Positions 43,751 to 55,481 of a DNA stretch of 64,000 nt are shown piece by piece (position 1 is the first letter of the stretch; each line of letters opens with the position of its first letter). Made by a program: the position numbers and the translations under genes. Source of the DNA: Acidobacterium sp. (GTDB lineage Bacteria > Acidobacteriota > Terriglobia > Terriglobales > Acidobacteriaceae); NCBI GenBank assembly GCA_003166955.1, contig PMUI01000070.1, positions 1 to 64,000 on the forward strand, written 5' to 3'. The notes under the pieces were generated by a model. The model made no database searches and was not told the DNA's origin. It worked only from the letters and a program-made list of their open reading frames with translations.

Positions 43751-44542
43751 TTAATGTCGTGCGTCAAGTCTGCGAAGATCGTACTCGACGCGCCTGTGGA
43801 GCGCAAGGATATATTCCTGTAAATCGGCAGAAATTGGCTTCCGCTCGGGTTCGTCCCTCCAAAGTTGCAAAGTCATCCAGGTAACTGCAGCGATATAGGC
43901 CAATCCGCGTGCGTGGTCGAGGCCTAGGTAGTAGCGCTTGGTTCCCAGGAAGCTCTGGAGCGCTGTGGTAACCACCATGAGGCTGGTCCAGGCAGTTAGT
44001 CCCTGACCGACGGCGATAACATGATTGCGCCAGCCGAGGCCGAGGCGATTGGCGGTTAAAGCCATAGCCACGAACAGCTCGCAGATGACGAGGCTGGTGA
44101 AGAGGTCCCCGCGAATCTGCCAGGCATAGCGAGCACTCCAGGCGGGGGGAGAGACCAGCCAGGCAACAAGAGCGGCAAGGGCGATACCTCCGAATCCCGC
44201 AGCCGCAAATTGCGCTCGGGCGTCGCGTGCCCAGGTACCGGTGGGACGGAGAACGATGCGGGCTATCTCGAAGACGAGGCCGAGTTGCAGGATAAAGTCG
44301 ATCCACCCTCCCACAACGTAGACGCGGGTATACCAGAGCCACGTAAGGTACGAAGAGAGGTGCATAGGGCTGCTCTGGTAGATGAGAAAGAGCAGGACGG
44401 AGCGGAGCAGCAGGAAAGCCATCCATGCTGTGAGGATGGGGAAGGTGCGCCAGCGGCGACGGAAGAGCAGCACAAAGAGAAGAGCGAGGTTCAGGAAGAA
44501 GACCGCTCCCCAAAAAATCTTGTCGACTACAGAGAAATGCAT
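43751..44542 (-). CDS. Multi-pass membrane protein of unknown function, 263 aa
   Basis: At least six hydrophobic segments are visible (IFWGAVFFLNLALLFVLLFR, AWMAFLLLRSVLLFLIYQSS, YVVGGWIDFILQLGLVFEIA, AAGFGGIALAALVAWLVSPP, LFTSLVICELFVAMALTANR, LTAWTSLMVVTTALQSFLG), then a soluble basic/acidic tail (LQLWRDEPERKPISADLQEY). No conserved family motif was identified. It starts at MHFSVVDKIF and is followed directly by the 200-aa gene. The pair is convergent with pheT. Confidence 0.65.
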   Translation of the reverse strand: MHFSVVDKIFWGAVFFLNLALLFVLLFRRRWRTFPILTAWMAFLLLRSVLLFLIYQSSPMHLSSYLTWLWYTRVYVVGGWIDFILQLGLVFEIARIVLRPTGTWARDARAQFAAAGFGGIALAALVAWLVSPPAWSARYAWQIRGDLFTSLVICELFVAMALTANRLGLGWRNHVIAVGQGLTAWTSLMVVTTALQSFLGTKRYYLGLDHARGLAYIAAVTWMTLQLWRDEPERKPISADLQEYILALHRRVEYDLRRLDARH

Positions 44543-44632
44543 GCGCCCGCCCAGCCTCTACAATACGACACACCTCAGGCTTCGGCGCAATTGCCGAAGC
44601 TCGAGGGGGTCGCACGGGCAAAATGCGGTTGC

Positions 44633-44758
44633 TTAGAAGCCGAGGGAGGCCGGGGGTGGCGGAGGTGGCGGATCGTCGCCGCCGGGGCCGGCGAAGGCTG
44701 GGGCTACAGAAAGGGCGAACACCGCGGACAGGACGGCGATACGAAGCGTTTTGGTCAT
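44633..44758 (-). CDS. Very short secreted proline-rich protein, 41 aa
   Basis: A predicted signal peptide MTKTLRIAVLSAVFALSVAP cleaved after AFA leaves only about 18 residues: GPGGDD, seven prolines, then ASLGF. AAAGGA lies about 12 bases before the ATG. The tail has no known family. It may be a small exported peptide or a spurious frame; the strong signal peptide and poly-proline favour a gene. Confidence 0.45.
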   Translation of the reverse strand: MTKTLRIAVLSAVFALSVAPAFAGPGGDDPPPPPPPASLGF

Positions 44759-44989
44759 GGGTGGCAAGGGTCCTTTTGGCGTCATTCGACGCAGACCCGA
44801 GCCTAACCCGGAAGTGGGAGTGCCATACCACCAAAGATTTCCAGACTTGGTAAGCCGAAAATGAGTACGAAAGTCGAAAAGCAGCGGTCGAGATATAACT
44901 ACTTGTAGGTTCAACCTCGATGTTACTTAAGTCGCCTATCTGTACTACTAATGGGCAGTAAATCTCATCAAAACGATTTATCCGGCGAC

Positions 44990-47062
44990 TCACCAAACTC
45001 GGCAGCTCTTAACCGGAGCCATCGGCTGGCCCTGCTTGCAACCGAAAGCCTGAGAGAACTCCGGCATGTTGACGATGACGCCGCGGACGCGGATCGCATC
45101 GGGAGAGTGGGGGTCGGTCTGGGCTAACATCCGGAGCAGCTCCGGGCGCTCGTTGGTGCACCAGTTCTGGGCCCAGCCGATGAAGAGCTGGCGCTGCGGG
45201 GAGATGGACTGCTCGGCCTGTTGCTCGGCGCCTGATGCGGTGGGCGCACCGGCGGCGAGGCGCGCCATCAGGGCGATGTAGGCGAGACGCAGGCCGCCAT
45301 TGTCGGCGGTGTTTTCGCCAAGGGTGAGTTTGCCGTTGACCTTGACGTCGTCGACCGCGGTGAATCCGCTGTATTCGGCATCGATGCACCCGGTCTTCTC
45401 TTCGAATTTCTTCTTGTCTTCCGGCGTCCACCAGTCGTGAAGGTTGCCGGCGGCGTCGAACTTCGCGCCCTGGTCGTCGAAGCCGTGGGTGAGTTCGTGG
45501 CCGACGACCGCGCCGATGTGTCCGTAGTTGGTGGCGTCGGTCGCGTCCTTGTCATAAAAGGCTGGCTGCAGGATACCGGCCGGGAAGTTGATGTCGTTCA
45601 TCGACGGATCATAGTAGGCGTTGACGGTGGGCGGAGTCATCTGCCATTCCTGGCGATTGACGGGCTTGCCGATTTTGTTCAGCTGGTAAGCGGTCTCAAA
45701 TTCGCGCGAGCGCATGGAGTTGCCGAGTGCGTCGCCAGGCTTCATGTCGAGTTTGGAGTAATCGCGCCATTTATCCGGGTAGCCGATCTTGTCGGCGACC
45801 GCGTGCAGCTTCTCTTTGGCCTTGACCTTGGTTTCGGGACTCATCCAGTCGATCTCGTCGATGTCCTTGCCCATGGCGGCCTCGATGTCGTGAACCTCGC
45901 GCAGCGTCGCGGCTTTCATATCGGGAGTGAAGTACTGGGCGGCATAGAGTTTGCCGAGCGCTTCACCGAGGGAGCCGTCGGTGCCCTGAACGCAGCGTTT
46001 CCAGCGCGCCTGCTGCTCGGGAGTACCGGTGAGCTTGCGGCCATAGAAGTCGAAGTTTTCGTCGTCGAAAGTGTGCGGCAGGCGCATGGCGAAGGAGTCC
46101 GCGAGGTGGGCGCGCATGTAGGCCTGGAGGGTGGCGAGGTCGGTATCGGCGATGACCTTGTTGAGCGCGGGGAAGAAGCCGGGCGAGACGACGTTGAGGT
46201 CGGTGACGGAGGGTGAGCCCATCAGTTCGATGAATTTCGCGGTGTCGATGGCAGGCGCAGTGGCGGAGAAGGCGGTGAGCGCCATCGGGTGGTAGATATT
46301 CGCGGGATCGCGGCGTTCAACATTGCCCTGGGAGGCTTTGGCCAGCGCGGTTTCCAGATCCAGGATCTTCTGCGCTTCGGCCTGGGCGGCGTCGGGCGAA
46401 TCACCGAGGAGCTTGAGGACATTGACGAGGTGGGCGACGTACTGCTTGCGAGTCTCGACGGACTTGTCGTCGGTGCGAAGGTAGTAGTCCTTTTCAGGCA
46501 GGCCCAGGCCGCTCTGGTCGATGTAGGCGATCTCGCGGGTCGCGTCTTTGTAATCCTGCATGGATCCGTAGTCGAAGAAGACACCCACGGCCATGCGGTC
46601 CAGGTGAGCGATGAGAGCCGGGAGATCCTGTTTGGATTTGAGTGCGGCGATGCGGTCGAGTTCGGCCTGGATGGGAGTGAGGCCCTGTTTGTCGATGGCG
46701 TCGGTGTCCATGCAGCTGGAGTAGTAGTCGCCGATCTTTTGCTCATTGGTGCCGGGAGCAGCGTGGGCGGCGGCGGTTTTTTGGACGATTTCGTGGAGGG
46801 CCTGGGTATTGAACTCGAAGAGATTCACGAACTGATCGAACTCCGGCATGTCGGAGGGAATGGGGTGCACCTTGGCGAAGTTGCCGCATGCGTATTGATA
46901 GAAGTCGGTGCACGGGTCGGCGGAGGTGTCCATCACCGAGGTGTCGTAGCCGGGCATGGGCTTGTACTGCTGTGCGTCCGCGGCGGGGGCGGGGGTTTGC
47001 GCCGAGCAGGCGACACCGGTGGCAAGCAAAAGGCAGGCGGCGGCAAAGAGGGAAATGCGCAT
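44990..47062 (-). CDS. M13-family (neprilysin-like) zinc endopeptidase, secreted, 690 aa
   Basis: A gluzincin peptidase of the bacterial PepO/neprilysin type. A signal peptide (MRISLFAAACLLLATGVACS) precedes the N-terminal M13 domain (PCTDFYQYACGNFAK) and the catalytic M13 domain with HELTH in AVVGHELTHGFDDQGAKF, GENTADNGGL (second zinc Glu region) and the C-terminal CRVW typical of the family. NAYYDPSMNDINFPAGILQP is the usual segment upstream of the zinc motif. GGAGG before the ATG at 47062 settles the start. It degrades peptides in the periplasm or outside. Confidence 0.93.
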   Translation of the reverse strand: MRISLFAAACLLLATGVACSAQTPAPAADAQQYKPMPGYDTSVMDTSADPCTDFYQYACGNFAKVHPIPSDMPEFDQFVNLFEFNTQALHEIVQKTAAAHAAPGTNEQKIGDYYSSCMDTDAIDKQGLTPIQAELDRIAALKSKQDLPALIAHLDRMAVGVFFDYGSMQDYKDATREIAYIDQSGLGLPEKDYYLRTDDKSVETRKQYVAHLVNVLKLLGDSPDAAQAEAQKILDLETALAKASQGNVERRDPANIYHPMALTAFSATAPAIDTAKFIELMGSPSVTDLNVVSPGFFPALNKVIADTDLATLQAYMRAHLADSFAMRLPHTFDDENFDFYGRKLTGTPEQQARWKRCVQGTDGSLGEALGKLYAAQYFTPDMKAATLREVHDIEAAMGKDIDEIDWMSPETKVKAKEKLHAVADKIGYPDKWRDYSKLDMKPGDALGNSMRSREFETAYQLNKIGKPVNRQEWQMTPPTVNAYYDPSMNDINFPAGILQPAFYDKDATDATNYGHIGAVVGHELTHGFDDQGAKFDAAGNLHDWWTPEDKKKFEEKTGCIDAEYSGFTAVDDVKVNGKLTLGENTADNGGLRLAYIALMARLAAGAPTASGAEQQAEQSISPQRQLFIGWAQNWCTNERPELLRMLAQTDPHSPDAIRVRGVIVNMPEFSQAFGCKQGQPMAPVKSCRVW

Positions 47063-47299
47063 GGATCCTCCGGAAAACAACCCAGGAAAACAAACCATGA
47101 TACGCGAGTGGCGAGGCGGGGGTTCGCATCGTGGGCGGTTCGGCGGGCGATTTGTGGTGAGCCGGGCTCAGGCGGCGATGAATGAGGCGGATGGCCGCGA
47201 ATCGGGCCGGATCAGGGGCGCGGGAGGTCCGCCGGCGAGGGCTCGCGCGGCACGAGGGACTGATCGCGGAAGGGAGTTGCTGGTAGGCTGCGGATAACG

Positions 47300-48013
47300 A
47301 TGACCGCGGAAGCCAAATTCGCGCCCGGGCAGACGCTGCTGATCGACGCCGACGACACGCTGTGGGAGAACAACATCTACTTCGAGCACGCGATCGCGGC
47401 GTTTATCTCGTATCTCAACCACCAGGAGTACTCGCGCGAGCAGGTGCGCGAGAAGCTGAACGAGGTGGAGCGCGAGAACGTGCGGCTGCACGGGTACGGG
47501 CTGGTGAGTTTCCGGCGCGCGCTGGTGACGTGCTTTGAGGGGCTGACGACGGGGCCGATCACGCCGGAGAAGCATGATCGGATCATGAGCTTCGCGCAGT
47601 CGATCGCGGACCAGGAGATGGAGCTGCTGGAAGGTGTGGCGGAGACGCTGCCCGTGCTGGCGTCGCGCCACAAGCTGATCCTGATGACGAAGGGCAACCA
47701 GACAGAGCAGGCCGACAAGCTGGCGCGGTCAGGATTGGCAAAGCATTTCGCGGCGGTCGAGGTCCCGAAGGAGAAGGATCCGGACGCCTACCGCGAAGTC
47801 TGCGGGAAGTACGAGCTCACACCGCACACGACCTGGATGATCGGCAACAGCCCGAAGTCAGACATCAATCCGGCGCTGGCCTGCGGCCTGCATGCGGTGT
47901 ATATCCACCATCCCCACACCTGGGTGCTGGAACATGAGACGCGCGATGAGGCACCCCCTGGGCAGCATTTGCTGGAGGTGGAGAATTTCGGGGATTTGCT
48001 GAAGTGTTTCTGA
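47300..48013 (+). CDS. HAD-superfamily phosphatase, 237 aa
   Basis: HAD-type hydrolase. Motif I is LLIDADDTLWENN (nucleophile Asp and the Asp two residues on); motif II is LILMTKGN; motif III is the Lys of VPKEKDPDAY and motif IV GNSPKSDINPALACG. A helical cap lies between residues 25 and 100. A phosphatase on a small phosphorylated metabolite is likely; the substrate is unknown. The stop TGA abuts the mfd stop with no gap, so the two genes converge tightly. Confidence 0.87.
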   Translation: MTAEAKFAPGQTLLIDADDTLWENNIYFEHAIAAFISYLNHQEYSREQVREKLNEVERENVRLHGYGLVSFRRALVTCFEGLTTGPITPEKHDRIMSFAQSIADQEMELLEGVAETLPVLASRHKLILMTKGNQTEQADKLARSGLAKHFAAVEVPKEKDPDAYREVCGKYELTPHTTWMIGNSPKSDINPALACGLHAVYIHHPHTWVLEHETRDEAPPGQHLLEVENFGDLLKCF

Positions 48014-51568
<3,555 letters not shown>

Positions 51569-51657
51569 GCTGTGCTTAGTTTAGCAGTCGTGGAAACAGC
51601 GTGAGTGCGCGGGGAAGGTGACGATTGTCACCATCGGAATTGGCCTAGAATCGAGGA

Positions 51658-53064
51658 ATGTCCTACGCGTCGGCGCTCGACGGTCTTCATGCGCGTGCGG
51701 GTGAGTTGTATGTGGCGCCGGGGCAGCCGAGGCGGAAATTTCGGCTCGAAGAGATGCGGGCGCTGGTGGAGGCGCTGGGGCATCCGGAGCAGCGATTCAG
51801 GTCGGTTTTGATTGCGGGGACAAACGGCAAGGGATCGACGGCGGCGACGCTGGCGTCGATTGTGCAGAGCGCCGGTTATCGCTGCGGGCTGTACACGTCG
51901 CCGCACCTGGAGCGGGTGAACGAGCGGATCCGCATCGATGGGGAGCCGATCGGCGATGAGGATTTTGCGAGACTTTATTTTCGGGTAGACGACTGCGCGC
52001 GGAAGCTGGTGACCGACGGAAAGCTGCCCGGGCATCCGAGTTTTTTTGAGACGCTGACAGCGGTGGCATTTGAAGCGTTCGCCGATGCGCAGGTGGATCT
52101 GGCGGTGCTGGAAGTCGGGATGGGCGGGCGGCTGGACGCGACGAATGTCGTGGAGCCGCTGGTTTCGGTGATCACTGATATTTCGCTCGATCATACGGAG
52201 TGGCTCGGTGAGACGATTCCGCTGATCACGCGCGAGAAGGCGGGAATTCTGCGACGCAATGGCGTGCTGGTGACGTTGCCGCAGCATCCGGAGGCGAACC
52301 AGACGATTGGAGAGGTGGCGGCAGAGCTGGATGTGCGCGGGGTGAATGCGGCGGGTTACGTTCCCAGCGTTCAGCGTTCAGGGTTCGGCGTTCCGGAAGA
52401 ACAGCTTCGGAACCGATATTCGCTCGAAGTGATGGGCGAGACGATTGAGGTGGATTCGCCGCTGGCCGGGGTCCATCAGCAGCGGAATATTGCGCTGGCG
52501 ATTGCGGCTGCCGTTGAGATTCGTAACAGCCACGGTTTCAAAATCACGCCGGCGCAGATTGAGGAAGGGATCAGGAAGACACAGTGGCCGGGAAGGCTGG
52601 AGCGGGTGCGGGTTCCGGGAAGAGCGGATGTGCTGATGGATGTGGCCCACAATCCGGCAGGAGCGTGGGCGCTGCGAGCGGCCCTCTCTGCCCTGGCAGA
52701 ATCCTCTGATCGCGCTTCCGCCGAATCTCCCCGGAGCCCGGCGCCCGGTGCCCGGCGCTCGGTCCTCGTATTCGGGTGCATGAAGGACAAGGCGTACGAA
52801 GAAATGGCGCAGATTCTTTTTCCGCTGTTCGACCTGGTGGTGGCGACGCCGGTCGAGTCGCCGCGCTCAGCGACGGCGGAAGAGCTGTTAAAAGCCGCCG
52901 CAAAGACCGGCGTGCGCGCGATCGCCGCGACGGATGGGCATGCGGCGCTGGAGATGGCCTGGCGTGAGGTTGGTGATGACGGCCTCATGGTGGTCGCCGG
53001 GTCGGTGTATCTGGTGGGCGAAGTGCGACCGCTGTTGGAGCGGGTTGCGGTGGGCGCGCGATGA
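51658..53064 (+). CDS. folC: Folylpolyglutamate synthase/dihydrofolate synthase
   Basis: Adds glutamate to dihydropteroate and to folates. It has the Mur-ligase-like ATP site (VLIAGTNGKGSTAATLASIV), YTSPHLERVNERIRIDGEPI, AVLEVGMGGRLDATNVVEPL, GILRRNGVLVTLPQH and MDVAHNPAGAWALRAALSAL. Two in-frame stretches (around residues 235-246 and 359-370) are encoded by 7-bp repeat arrays and look like inserts in surface loops (PSVQRSGFGVPEE and SPRSPAPGARRS). At 468 aa it is slightly long for that reason. It overlaps the next gene by four bases (ATGA). Confidence 0.93.
   Translation: MSYASALDGLHARAGELYVAPGQPRRKFRLEEMRALVEALGHPEQRFRSVLIAGTNGKGSTAATLASIVQSAGYRCGLYTSPHLERVNERIRIDGEPIGDEDFARLYFRVDDCARKLVTDGKLPGHPSFFETLTAVAFEAFADAQVDLAVLEVGMGGRLDATNVVEPLVSVITDISLDHTEWLGETIPLITREKAGILRRNGVLVTLPQHPEANQTIGEVAAELDVRGVNAAGYVPSVQRSGFGVPEEQLRNRYSLEVMGETIEVDSPLAGVHQQRNIALAIAAAVEIRNSHGFKITPAQIEEGIRKTQWPGRLERVRVPGRADVLMDVAHNPAGAWALRAALSALAESSDRASAESPRSPAPGARRSVLVFGCMKDKAYEEMAQILFPLFDLVVATPVESPRSATAEELLKAAAKTGVRAIAATDGHAALEMAWREVGDDGLMVVAGSVYLVGEVRPLLERVAVGAR
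52360..52395. repeat. 7-bp tandem array inside folC (loop insert 1)
   Basis: The units are CGTTCCC, AGCGTTC, AGCGTTC, AGGGTTC, GGCGTTC. With period 7 all three frames rotate, yet the folC frame stays open. Confidence 0.6.
52734..52768. repeat. 7-bp tandem array inside folC (loop insert 2)
   Basis: The units are GAGCCCG, GCGCCCG, GTGCCCG, GCGCTCG, GTCCTCG. It encodes a Pro/Arg/Ala-rich loop. Confidence 0.55.
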
Positions 53065-53939
53065 AGGGGACAGTCCCGACCGGGCCCAGGCCCGATCCGC
53101 TGCCACTGCACGAGCGGCTGGTGAGCCACTGGTATCAATTGCCGGCGTTCGTTGTGGCGACGGCGTTTTTCGGAAGTTTGGCGCTGCTGGTGTCACTCTT
53201 TGAGAAGAGCGGGCGCCGGCAACACAGCATCGCGCAGGCGTGGGCGCGTGTGAGCGTGCTGATCAGCGGCACGCGGGTGACGGTTCTCGGACGAGAGCGG
53301 CTTAGCGGCAAACCGGCGGTGTATGTCTGCAATCACCTGTCTTATATGGATACGCCGGTGATCTTCAGTTCCCTGCCCTTTCAGTTTCGGATCGTGGCGC
53401 GGAGCGGGCTTTTCAAGTTGCCGTTCATCGGCTGGTGGCTGGGCCGGTCGGGTCAGGTGTCGGTCGACGTTGGCAATCCGCGCGCGTCGATTGCGAGCCT
53501 GGCCAGCGCGGCGCGGACGCTGAAAGCGGGGATGCCGCTGTTTATTTTTCCTGAGGGCGGACGGACGGAGAGCGGGGAGATGGCGAAATTCATGCAGGGG
53601 CCGGCATTCATGGCGATCCGCGCGCAGCTGCCGGTAGTACCGATGGCGCTGATCGGGACGCATGAGCTGCTGCCGATTCACGCGAACACGATCCACAAGG
53701 TTCCGGTGACTTTGACGGTGGGCGAAGAGATCGAAACCCGGGGTATGACCATGAAGCGGGTAAACGAATTGACAACGCTACTGGAGGAACGCGTCGCGGC
53801 GCTGTATTATGAGCACTCCTGGCGGAAAAAAGCTGAGGCTCCGGCTGCGACGCCCACGAGCACTGCGGAAGTTGGGAATCTGGAGGCGGTAACAATTTCT
53901 CGGGACCTGCAAGAAACCGAGGAGGCGCGGAGAAGATGA
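53061..53939 (+). CDS. plsC: 1-acyl-sn-glycerol-3-phosphate acyltransferase
   Basis: Transfers an acyl chain to lysophosphatidate in phospholipid synthesis. The HX4D catalytic motif is in VYVCNHLSYMDTPVI, the second conserved block is RSGLFKLPFIGWWLGRSGQV, and the substrate-binding FPEGGRTESG follows. A membrane helix is at about 30-45 (FVVATAFFGSLALLVSL). The C-terminal 30 residues are variable. It is sandwiched between folC and the amidotransferase gene, with four-base overlaps on both sides, so the three genes are one coupled unit although their roles differ. Confidence 0.92.
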   Translation: MKGTVPTGPRPDPLPLHERLVSHWYQLPAFVVATAFFGSLALLVSLFEKSGRRQHSIAQAWARVSVLISGTRVTVLGRERLSGKPAVYVCNHLSYMDTPVIFSSLPFQFRIVARSGLFKLPFIGWWLGRSGQVSVDVGNPRASIASLASAARTLKAGMPLFIFPEGGRTESGEMAKFMQGPAFMAIRAQLPVVPMALIGTHELLPIHANTIHKVPVTLTVGEEIETRGMTMKRVNELTTLLEERVAALYYEHSWRKKAEAPAATPTSTAEVGNLEAVTISRDLQETEEARRR

Positions 53940-54682
53940 AAGCACCACGCATAGCGATTCCGGAACCGAACTTCGGCGATAAGGAATACAGCGAGCGGTC
54001 GTGGCCACAGTATGCGCGCGCGGTGCAGTTCGCGGGCGGAGAGCCGGTGAAGGTGGCGCTGCGGGATTCTCCGGCAAAGGTGGCGCAGCTGGTGGCGTCG
54101 TGCGAGGGCGTGCTGCTGCCGGGAAGTCCGGCGGATGTGAATCCGCAGAAATATGGCGAAGAGGCGGAGCCGGATTGCGCAGCCGCGGACGCCGCGCGAG
54201 AAGCGGTGGACGAGTTGCTGCTGCAGGACGCGTCGAATTTGTACAAACCGCTGCTGGGAATTTGCTACGGATTTCAGTCGCTCAATGTGTGGCGCGGCGG
54301 AACACTGTTGCAGCATCTGAAGACCACTGTCGATCACGCGGCGGGACGGGGCGTGGCGGAGGCGCACGCGATCGAAGTGGAAGCACGGTGTCGACTGCGG
54401 CGGATTCTGGGAATGGGAACGCGGCCGACCATCATGGTCAACAGCAGTCATCATCAGGCGGTTGGGATTCTGGGCGATGGGCTGGTCAAAGCAGCATGGT
54501 CGCCGGATGACGGCGTCGTCGAGGCGGCCGAGGGCCACGGCGATCAGTTTCTGATGGGTGTGCAGTGGCATCCGGAGCGAGTGCTCGATGAGAACAAAGC
54601 GGCGCAGTGCCTGTTCCAGTCGTTTGTGGATGCGGCAGCGGCATGGGAGCCGCGGATGATCAGCGAGTCCGTCGCGGACTGA
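53936..54682 (+). CDS. Class I glutamine-amidotransferase-like protein (PuuD family), 248 aa
   Basis: Resembles gamma-glutamyl-gamma-aminobutyrate hydrolases. The nucleophile cysteine is in LLGICYGFQSLNVWRGG, the later catalytic pair is in MGVQWHPERVLD (His and Glu), and VNSSHHQAVGIL is the usual family block. It starts at MKAPRIAIPEPNFGDKEYSE. The substrate is not known; PuuD removes glutamate from gamma-Glu-GABA, but neighbours give no polyamine pathway. It overlaps plsC by four bases. Confidence 0.87.
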   Translation: MKAPRIAIPEPNFGDKEYSERSWPQYARAVQFAGGEPVKVALRDSPAKVAQLVASCEGVLLPGSPADVNPQKYGEEAEPDCAAADAAREAVDELLLQDASNLYKPLLGICYGFQSLNVWRGGTLLQHLKTTVDHAAGRGVAEAHAIEVEARCRLRRILGMGTRPTIMVNSSHHQAVGILGDGLVKAAWSPDDGVVEAAEGHGDQFLMGVQWHPERVLDENKAAQCLFQSFVDAAAAWEPRMISESVAD

Positions 54683-54749
54683 AGGACAGGGCACAAACTG
54701 AGTTCTGTCGTTTGGCGAGGGACCTGCATTCCGTCGACATTCTTGAGCA

Positions 54750-55358
54750 ATGAAAAAAGCGAGCGAGAATCGGTTCAGCCTTGGGGGTGCGGGGCTGGAT
54801 GCGCTGGCTGTCGAGCGGTTTGAGGCTTATCTCGTGCTGATCGTGAAGTGGAATGCGCGGATCAATCTGACGGCGGTGCGTAAGCCGGAGGAGATTGTCC
54901 GCAGACATTTCTTTGAGTCGATTTTTGCAGCGGGGCAAATTCCGAAGAAGGTCAAAACGCTGCTGGATTTTGGATCGGGCGCGGGGTTTCCCGGGATTCC
55001 GATTGCGATTTGCCGGCCGGAGATCGGGGTGACGCTCGCGGAATCGCAGGGAAAGAAGGCGGCCTTTTTGCGCGAGGCGGTGAGGACGCTCGGACTGAAG
55101 ACGGAAGTGTGGGCGGGACGCGTGGAGGAGATGGAGCAAGGGCGCGTATTCGATGCGGTGACACTGCGCGCTGTGGACAAGATGGCGAATGCGTGCGGGG
55201 CGGCAGTGGAGCGGCTGGCCCCGAAGGGTTGGATCGCTGTTTTCGCGACGCGAAAGACAGAAACCGCGCTGGAAAAGGTCAAGGGGATCCGGTGGGAAGC
55301 GGCGTTGGAAATCCCAGGGACGGAGCAGGAGATCCTCAAGACAGGCAACAGGCTGTAG
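54750..55358 (+). CDS. rsmG: 16S rRNA (guanine-527-N7)-methyltransferase
   Basis: Methylates G527 of 16S rRNA using S-adenosylmethionine. It shows KWNARINLTAVRKPEEIVRR, the SAM-binding LLDFGSGAGFPGIPIAICRP, LAESQGKKAAFLREAVRTLG and the C-terminal RVEEMEQGRVFDAVTLRAVD. At 202 aa it is normal. The gene, also called gidB, is commonly found near the chromosomal origin with parAB, which are not in this window. The C-terminal residues and the TAG stop are within a heptad array. Confidence 0.93.
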   Translation: MKKASENRFSLGGAGLDALAVERFEAYLVLIVKWNARINLTAVRKPEEIVRRHFFESIFAAGQIPKKVKTLLDFGSGAGFPGIPIAICRPEIGVTLAESQGKKAAFLREAVRTLGLKTEVWAGRVEEMEQGRVFDAVTLRAVDKMANACGAAVERLAPKGWIAVFATRKTETALEKVKGIRWEAALEIPGTEQEILKTGNRL

Positions 55359-55370
55359 GCAACAGGAACC
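55344..55370. repeat. 7-bp tandem array including the rsmG stop
   Basis: The units are GGCAACA, GGCTGTA, GGCAACA, then GGAACC. The rsmG stop TAG straddles the second and third units. Confidence 0.55.
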
Positions 55371-55481
55371 GGGCGTGCTCGAAAGCGCTCCGCCAGCGGC
55401 TCTATACTTGAGGTCCAAACCTTGGCCGAATCGAGCATTTTCAGGCTCGTGAATCGCAAGGTTGCAGGAGGACCCCGCTCC

